This document shows positions 7,606 to 10,489 of a stretch of 10,489 nt of DNA, in pieces. Below the pieces are notes generated by a model that searched no databases, had not been told where the DNA came from, and was given only the letters and a program-made list of their open reading frames with translations. Both the position numbers and the translations under genes were made by a program. Source of the DNA: an uncultured Clostridia bacterium (GTDB lineage Bacteria; Bacillota; Clostridia; Christensenellales; CAG-917); the NCBI GenBank assembly GCA_947589635.1, contig CANQCC010000051.1:1-10489 (forward strand). The letters run 5' to 3'. Numbering within the stretch: position 1 is the stretch's first letter; every line of letters starts with the position of its first letter.

Positions 7606-8724
7606 TCAGTCGTTTTCAATATAAAATTTATACGCCTCCACCGTGAGAGGATATATTCCCTTGCCCCTCGCGGCAAGTTTTTCATAGGTGAATTTAAGCG
7701 TGGCCTTAAAACCTTCTTCAAAGTCGCGTATCGCTATGCGTCTCAGCTCCGGGATGGGCGCGTACATCCTGTCGTCGGATAGGCTGTCCGCAGTATAGAT
7801 CAGTTTTTCAAGGCCGCTCATCCCCGCGCGCGCCGTAGTATGATAGCGTATCGCGTCAAGAATTTCTTTGTCGGTTATGCCAAAATCCCGCCTCGCCTTC
7901 TCCGCGCCGAGAAATTGATGCAAAACGGGAGATCCTATGCTGTCCGAGGGCACGTCAAGGCCGTCCAAAGAGGGACGCTGTTTGGCGTTGTCGTGCAAAA
8001 TAGCTGCCAAAAACGTCTTTTCAAAGTCCTGTCCGAGGTGGTGTTTGCTGTTGAAGTCCACCGCTCTTTTCACTACCGCTTTGCTGTGTGCGAACAGTTC
8101 GTCGCTCTGATAACTCTTAAGTTTTGCGATAAGCGGAAAATATTGTTCGAAAAGCCCTTGCTCCTCAATTATTTTCATGACGGATGTCGGTATGCGCTCC
8201 GGCTCCTCGCCAAGCAGCAACTCCGCTTTGAGAGAGGATGAAGCCACGTCCTTCCCCACGTAGTTTACAACCGTAATGCGCGCGCCGTATTCGCTCTCTG
8301 CGCGCTTGGAAGCGGCGGAAATATCCTCATAACCCTCGCGCGGAGCGACGGCGATCTCGCACGCCTTAAACACGTCGCTAGGTCTGTACCATGTGTCTAT
8401 GTATTGCAAGCTGTCCCCGCCTATCAGATAGACTATAGCGCCGTATTTGCGCTTAAGTTCGGGCAGGACGAGAGCGGAATAATTGTTGCCTTCCCTCTCG
8501 CGCTCTATTGGGTCGACGACGGCGCCCAACTCGCCAAAAGCCGCCTCGCAAAGCTGCACGCGCTGCTCGAAGGTCAGCATGCCCGCGCTCTTGTGCGGAG
8601 GAAGGTAGGTCGGCACAATCACAAGCCTGTCCGCGCCCACGTCGCGCATAGCGGCCTTACACATCGCCACATGTTCGCTGTGCGGAGGATCGAACGCCCC
8701 TCCGAATACTAAAGTCTTTATCAT
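7606..8724 (-). CDS. nadD-yqeK: Fused nicotinate-nucleotide adenylyltransferase (NadD) and HD-domain Ap4A hydrolase (YqeK)
   Basis: A 372-residue fusion. Residues 1-195 are NadD, which adenylates nicotinate mononucleotide with ATP to make deamido-NAD. The nucleotidyltransferase motif GGAFDPPHSEH is at 8-18, with IGGDSLQYIDTWYR at 101-114. The second motif, normally ISSTxIR, is reduced to ASSSLKAEL (161-169), so the usual Arg is not obvious. Residues about 203-372 are YqeK, an HD-superfamily metal enzyme that splits Ap4A into ADP. Its metal ligands are visible as H213, H244-D245 (ILHDNAK), H269, H295 (IRYHTTARAGM) and D313 (YTADSLSDDR). In most Firmicutes these are two adjacent genes; here no stop intervenes. 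MIKTLVFGGAF is the natural NadD start, but no Shine-Dalgarno site precedes it, and a strong promoter ends 6 nt before the ATG. It is first in the operon with rsfS. Cytoplasmic. Confidence 0.94.
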   Translation of the reverse strand: MIKTLVFGGAFDPPHSEHVAMCKAAMRDVGADRLVIVPTYLPPHKSAGMLTFEQRVQLCEAAFGELGAVVDPIEREREGNNYSALVLPELKRKYGAIVYLIGGDSLQYIDTWYRPSDVFKACEIAVAPREGYEDISAASKRAESEYGARITVVNYVGKDVASSSLKAELLLGEEPERIPTSVMKIIEEQGLFEQYFPLIAKLKSYQSDELFAHSKAVVKRAVDFNSKHHLGQDFEKTFLAAILHDNAKQRPSLDGLDVPSDSIGSPVLHQFLGAEKARRDFGITDKEILDAIRYHTTARAGMSGLEKLIYTADSLSDDRMYAPIPELRRIAIRDFEEGFKATLKFTYEKLAARGKGIYPLTVEAYKFYIEND

Positions 8725-8730
8725 AGGTTT

Positions 8731-8759
8731 ATTATATTATATAGTCGCCGTATTATCAA
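8731..8759 (-). promoter_or_regulatory. Sigma-A-type promoter of nadD-yqeK-rsfS, predicted leaderless
   Basis: On the minus strand: -35 TTGATA (8759-8754), 17-nt spacer, -10 TATAAT (8736-8731), then AAACCT and the ATG at 8724. Transcription normally begins 6-7 nt after the -10, which puts +1 at or within a base of the A of the start codon. A second TATAAT overlaps at 8741-8736, but its spacing from the -35 is too short (12 nt). No SD lies before the ATG, consistent with a leaderless message. Confidence 0.75.
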
Positions 8760-8786
8760 GCGCTCAAGCCCATTTTTGCCGAAAAT

Positions 8787-8816
8787 TTGATATGTATTGC
8801 CAAATTTGGCAATAAT
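8787..8816 (+). promoter_or_regulatory. Divergent promoter of the membrane-protein gene, predicted leaderless
   Basis: -35 TTGATA (8787-8792), 18-nt spacer, -10-like AATAAT (8811-8816), then ATCCGC and ATG at 8823. The 6-nt gap from -10 to ATG equals that of the opposite promoter. No SD precedes this ATG. The -10 differs from consensus at its first base, so this is weaker evidence than for the nadD promoter. Confidence 0.5.
8795..8814. promoter_or_regulatory. Perfect 20-bp palindrome, probable operator
   Basis: TATTGCCAAATTTGGCAATA is its own reverse complement. Skipping one base on the left (G8794), the symmetry continues with GATAT (8789-8793) and ATATC (8815-8819), for 25 paired positions. 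It starts 2 bp after the -35 of the rightward promoter and ends inside its -10, the classical place for a repressor site. The leftward promoter lies 36 bp away. I do not recognise the motif as the site of a known regulator. Confidence 0.6.
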
Positions 8817-8822
8817 ATCCGC

Positions 8823-9632
8823 ATGGCAAAGCTTTTGGACTGCATTGCGCTTACGATAATCACCTTCGCGCTGACCTTTGTGTGGACGGCGCTGTTGTTT
8901 GACGGCGCCGCTCCCGCTCTTATAATGTCATGCACGTTGACCCTCATAGCCGTAATTTCAATAAGATACGTGCGCGGGAAGACTGGAAAGCCCTACTCCT
9001 ATGACCGCCTCGCGCTTGAATTTGCCATACGCGGCAACGAATACGTCATATCTCTGCTTATAAGCGCCTTTCCCGCGATTGAAATGGAAAATACGGGCAA
9101 AAACTACATATTGCTTAAAGACAGCGCGATAGTTTCCAACTTCAAATTGGCGGCGCTTGGCATAAGCGATCTGGGCGCGGCGTGCGTACTTGCCAAAAAG
9201 CTCGACCGAAAACGCGTCTTCCTCATCTGCCACGCCGTGGACAGGCGCGCATATACCGTAGCGCAGATAGAAGGCGTAAAACTGACCCCCGTCAAGATCC
9301 GCGCAGTATACCGTCTGCTCAAAAAACGCGGAGCCCTGCCCGACCTCAAGCCCGTAAAGGAAAAGTTGACTTTCAAAGCGTTTTTCGGAGTGTTGCTCTC
9401 GCGCGCAAACTTCAAATCTTACGCGTTTTCGGGCGCAGTGCTTATTCTTACCTCATTTATAACGCCGCTTAAAATATACTATATAGTCGCCGGCAGCGCG
9501 TCTCTTCTGCTTGCCGCCATCACGCTCACTCCGCTCGGCAAAGGCAACTTCTACGCTCCAAAACTTGAGGAAGAGCTTACAAATGAGCTGTCCTCCCCTC
9601 CCAACCAAATCTCCATCGACGACCTTAGCTGA
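8823..9632 (+). CDS. Four-helix membrane protein with soluble domain, possibly degenerate Mrr/PD-(D/E)XK-like
   Basis: A 269-residue protein with two N-terminal membrane segments (about 4-26 and 30-50), a soluble region (about 55-190) and two C-terminal membrane segments (about 200-216 and 217-236), ending in an acidic tail (EEELTNEL...ISIDDLS). The soluble part has alternating strands and helices (NYILLKD, DLGAACVLAKK, RVFLICHAVDRRAYTV, then VKIRAVYRLLKKRGALPD). The order 'strand; A-x-A; target strand; gene-end helix LL' resembles the C-terminal half of Mrr-type restriction-endonuclease folds, but the acidic and lysine catalytic residues are not evident. This is a fold guess only. The ATG at 8823 is preferred over an in-frame TTG at 8787, because the TTG lies in the -35 and the palindrome would be translated. 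Divergent from nadD-yqeK; no terminator hairpin is seen directly after it. Confidence 0.8.
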   Translation: MAKLLDCIALTIITFALTFVWTALLFDGAAPALIMSCTLTLIAVISIRYVRGKTGKPYSYDRLALEFAIRGNEYVISLLISAFPAIEMENTGKNYILLKDSAIVSNFKLAALGISDLGAACVLAKKLDRKRVFLICHAVDRRAYTVAQIEGVKLTPVKIRAVYRLLKKRGALPDLKPVKEKLTFKAFFGVLLSRANFKSYAFSGAVLILTSFITPLKIYYIVAGSASLLLAAITLTPLGKGNFYAPKLEEELTNELSSPPNQISIDDLS

Positions 9633-9717
9633 TCTCTCCGGAAAATTTGATTTCCATACCGTTTTGTTGCAGAAAAACTCCATTTGCGAAACATTGATAG
9701 CAAAACTAGCGTAGCGA

Positions 9718-9744
9718 AATTTTCATCCGGCGCAAAGAAAATGC
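9718..9744. repeat. Short duplicated motif, copy 1
   Basis: AATTTTCAT(C/T)CGGCGCAAAGAAAA is found here and at 10115 with one mismatch over 24 bases, followed in both by TGC. The flanks differ. This looks like a short dispersed intergenic repeat, not a functional site that I know. Confidence 0.65.
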
Positions 9745-9896
9745 ACACCATGTCGATGTGCAGGCAGATACAAAACCAATAAGAATGTGCAAAGATTATT
9801 TTATACTAACAGTGGCGTCCGAGCGAAAACCCAAGCACAAAAAACAGCGCATAAAATCCGGCAATGTTTACGCAGATAGATGTGTTAATAGAATAA

Positions 9897-9958
9897 ACCC
9901 CCGCAATTGAATCTGTGAAGCGGGGGTCTCCGTCGCTTCACAGCCCTTACGGCGACGG
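9897..9958. ncRNA. Candidate structured RNA with three mutually exclusive helices
   Basis: Three perfect inverted repeats overlap. Helix A pairs ACCCCCGC (9897-9904) with GCGGGGGT (9920-9927). Helix B pairs CTGTGAAGC (9913-9921) with GCTTCACAG (9935-9943). Helix C pairs CCGTCGC (9930-9936) with GCGACGG (9952-9958). A and C can coexist, while B shares bases with both, so the RNA can be either A+C or B. Such an arrangement is typical of attenuators and riboswitch expression platforms. No U-tract follows, so it would not be a simple terminator. Orientation is unknown, since all helices form on both strands. Confidence 0.4.
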
Positions 9959-10094
9959 TGGCGGCGCAGCCGACATCGGGACGAAACTCCCGCAAGCAGA
10001 GCGAAACTTAACTATAAGTTTTTAATAAGCGTAACTAACGAGGTACAAACTTGTACAAGCTTAAACGTTTTCGTGAGCGGAGCAACGATTGCGC

Positions 10095-10120
10095 AAAATT
10101 CTGCACTCGTGCAGAATTTT
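10095..10120. terminator. Strong hairpin, possibly a bidirectional terminator
   Basis: An 11-bp perfect stem with arms AAAATTCTGCA (10095-10105) and TGCAGAATTTT (10110-10120) and loop CTCG. The T4 on one side and A4 on the other are within the stem, so either strand would give a hairpin with a U-rich 3' arm. A copy of the short duplicated motif overlaps its right arm. Confidence 0.5.
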
Positions 10121-10143
10121 CATTCGGCGCAAAGAAAAAATGC
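10115..10143. repeat. Short duplicated motif, copy 2
   Basis: Second copy of the motif at 9718, with C to T at one position and two extra A before TGC. It begins in the right arm of the hairpin at 10095-10120. Confidence 0.65.
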
Positions 10144-10180
10144 GGAAGTTCGAGCCCTGTTGCAAACAGCAAAACATATG

Positions 10181-10213
10181 GAAAACCCTTCTGTTTAGTA
10201 GGGTTTTCAGAAG
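10181..10213. terminator. Hairpin with alternative pairing, possible terminator
   Basis: GAAAACCC (10181-10188) pairs with GGGTTTTC (10201-10208), leaving a 12-nt loop. A competing pair, CTTCTG (10188-10193) with CAGAAG (10208-10213), shares one base with each arm. The first helix is the more stable and resembles a terminator stem with U-rich 3' side, though no clean U-tract follows. Confidence 0.4.
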
Positions 10214-10265
10214 TTGGTGGGCAACATCCAAACAAATTCGAACAAAAAAAATCTGTCATAAAAAT

Positions 10266-10293
10266 TTGCAATTTTATAAGCATAAGGTATAAA
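10266..10293 (+). promoter_or_regulatory. Possible promoter of the right-end gene
   Basis: TTGCAA (10266-10271), 16-nt spacer, TATAAA (10288-10293), in an AT-rich stretch about 63 bp before the ATG at 10357. The -35 matches consensus at four of six bases, so this is a tentative call. Confidence 0.4.
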
Positions 10294-10345
10294 ATCAATT
10301 CAGAAATATTGCGTTTTAATATGGAATTTATTGAAACCAAAAAAA

Positions 10346-10350
10346 AGGAG
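10346..10350 (+). promoter_or_regulatory. Shine-Dalgarno site of the right-end gene
   Basis: AGGAG after a run of A, 6 nt before the ATG at 10357. Unlike the two divergent genes at 8724 and 8823, this gene has a normal leader and ribosome binding site. Confidence 0.8.
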
Positions 10351-10356
10351 ATAAAT

Positions 10357-10489
10357 ATGAGCATATTCGATGAGTTAATTAAGTTGGATGAAACGGGAAA
10401 TATACGTTTTATAAGATGGATAGAATGGCGGCATCGCAATATAGGCTTAATACATTGTTCCATATGTGTTGCCCTTGATAAGTGTTGGT
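10357..10489 (+). CDS. 5' part of an unrecognised gene with a HCxxC motif (3' truncated by window edge)
   Basis: The visible 44 residues begin MSIFDELIKLDETGNIRF, followed by IRWIEWRHRNIGLIHCSICVALDKCW, and the frame is open at the window end. The AGGAG site and the strict frame make it a real start. The segment HCSIC (about 34-38) with a further Cys at about 44 in DKCW could be half of a metal-binding site. The pattern 'HCxxCxxLDxxxF' is seen in minor head proteins of some phages (SPP1 gp7/Mu F-like), where a second His/Cys group follows downstream, but the first part does not look like that family and no other phage gene is here. Function unknown. Confidence 0.75.
   Translation, partial: MSIFDELIKLDETGNIRFIRWIEWRHRNIGLIHCSICVALDKCW

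Larger units (their letters stand above)
9633..10356. other. 720-bp region without a convincing gene, rich in hairpins
   Basis: Open frames here are short, unlike any family I know, and cross the hairpins. The stretch holds a small hairpin TGCACA/TGTGCA (9742-9762), the overlapping helices at 9897-9958, CGGGA/TCCCG (9977-9992), AACTTA/TAAGTT followed by T3 (10005-10023), the palindrome CTTGTACAAG (10050-10059), the strong hairpin at 10095-10120, the hairpin at 10181-10213, and a probable promoter at 10266-10293. It is more AT-rich at its right end. It could be a non-coding RNA locus, a collection of short dispersed repeats, or a decayed insertion. Confidence 0.6.

Noticed and set aside
7203..7721. 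Longer 172-residue version of RsfS
   Set aside because: The extra 50 residues overlap yqeK in another frame and do not fit the family. A perfect AGGAGG precedes the internal ATG at 7571.
8787..8822. Upstream TTG start for the membrane protein
   Set aside because: The TTG is part of the probable -35, and the extension would translate the palindrome. ATG 8823 lies directly before the first membrane helix.
10138..10165. tRNA-like T-loop, GTTCGAGCC
   Set aside because: The flanking five bases on each side do not pair as a T-stem, and no D-arm, anticodon arm or acceptor stem can be built upstream. At most it is a chance match or a tRNA-derived scrap.
9633..10356. Insertion sequence or prophage border
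   Set aside because: No transposase or integrase remnant, no terminal inverted repeats bounding a unit, and no target-site duplication that I can see. The duplicated 24-mer alone is not enough.
10035..10463. 142-codon minus-strand frame and the 67-codon plus-strand frame at 10089-10292
   Set aside because: Both run through hairpins and the duplicated motif, have no good SD and no recognisable domain; the first also overlaps the right-end gene.

Overview
The window looks like a chromosomal segment of a Clostridia-type Firmicute, probably host- or rumen-associated. The evidence is the nadD-yqeK-rsfS gene order, Shine-Dalgarno sites of the AGGAGG type, ordinary use of TGA as stop, and a giant BspA-like leucine-rich-repeat lipoprotein with InlB B-repeats, a combination common in gut Clostridia. 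No mobile-element gene, rRNA, tRNA or CRISPR array is supported.

Layout. (1) 2-205 is the 3' end of an unidentified plus-strand gene, closed by a strong bidirectional terminator (204-233). (2) 250-7035, minus strand, is one 6.8-kb gene for a 2261-residue surface lipoprotein: lipobox signal peptide, His/Cys-containing modules, a probable cadherin-like sandwich, three InlB B-repeats, then about 51 LRR_5 units. Its DNA holds higher-order repeats (336 bp x3, 219 bp x2-3, a 69-bp tandem duplication, and a 67-bp exact repeat 750 bp apart), so the gene seems to be growing and homogenising by recombination. (3) 7203-8724, minus strand, is a two-gene operon: a NadD-YqeK fusion (NAD synthesis plus HD-type Ap4A hydrolase) and rsfS (ribosomal silencing factor). 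(4) 8823-9632, plus strand and divergent, is a four-helix membrane protein with a soluble middle domain that may be a degenerate Mrr/PD-(D/E)XK-like fold. (5) 9633-10356 is about 720 bp without a convincing gene but with several hairpins, mutually exclusive helices and a duplicated short motif. (6) 10357 to the end is the 5' part of a gene for an unrecognised protein with a HCxxC motif.

Working together. NadD, YqeK and RsfS form a conserved housekeeping group (NAD supply, Ap4A turnover, ribosome silencing). The 98-bp gap between nadD-yqeK and the divergent membrane gene holds two back-to-back sigma-A-like promoters. Each ends exactly 6 nt before an ATG and neither start has a Shine-Dalgarno site, so both transcripts may be leaderless. 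A perfect 20-bp palindrome lies almost exactly between the -35 and -10 of the rightward promoter and looks like an operator. The surface protein is a separate unit, probably for adhesion.

I do not see a clear new multi-gene system. The observations most worth a check are the mirrored leaderless promoters with the palindrome, the switch-like RNA structure at 9897-9958, and the recombining repeat architecture of the giant LRR gene.
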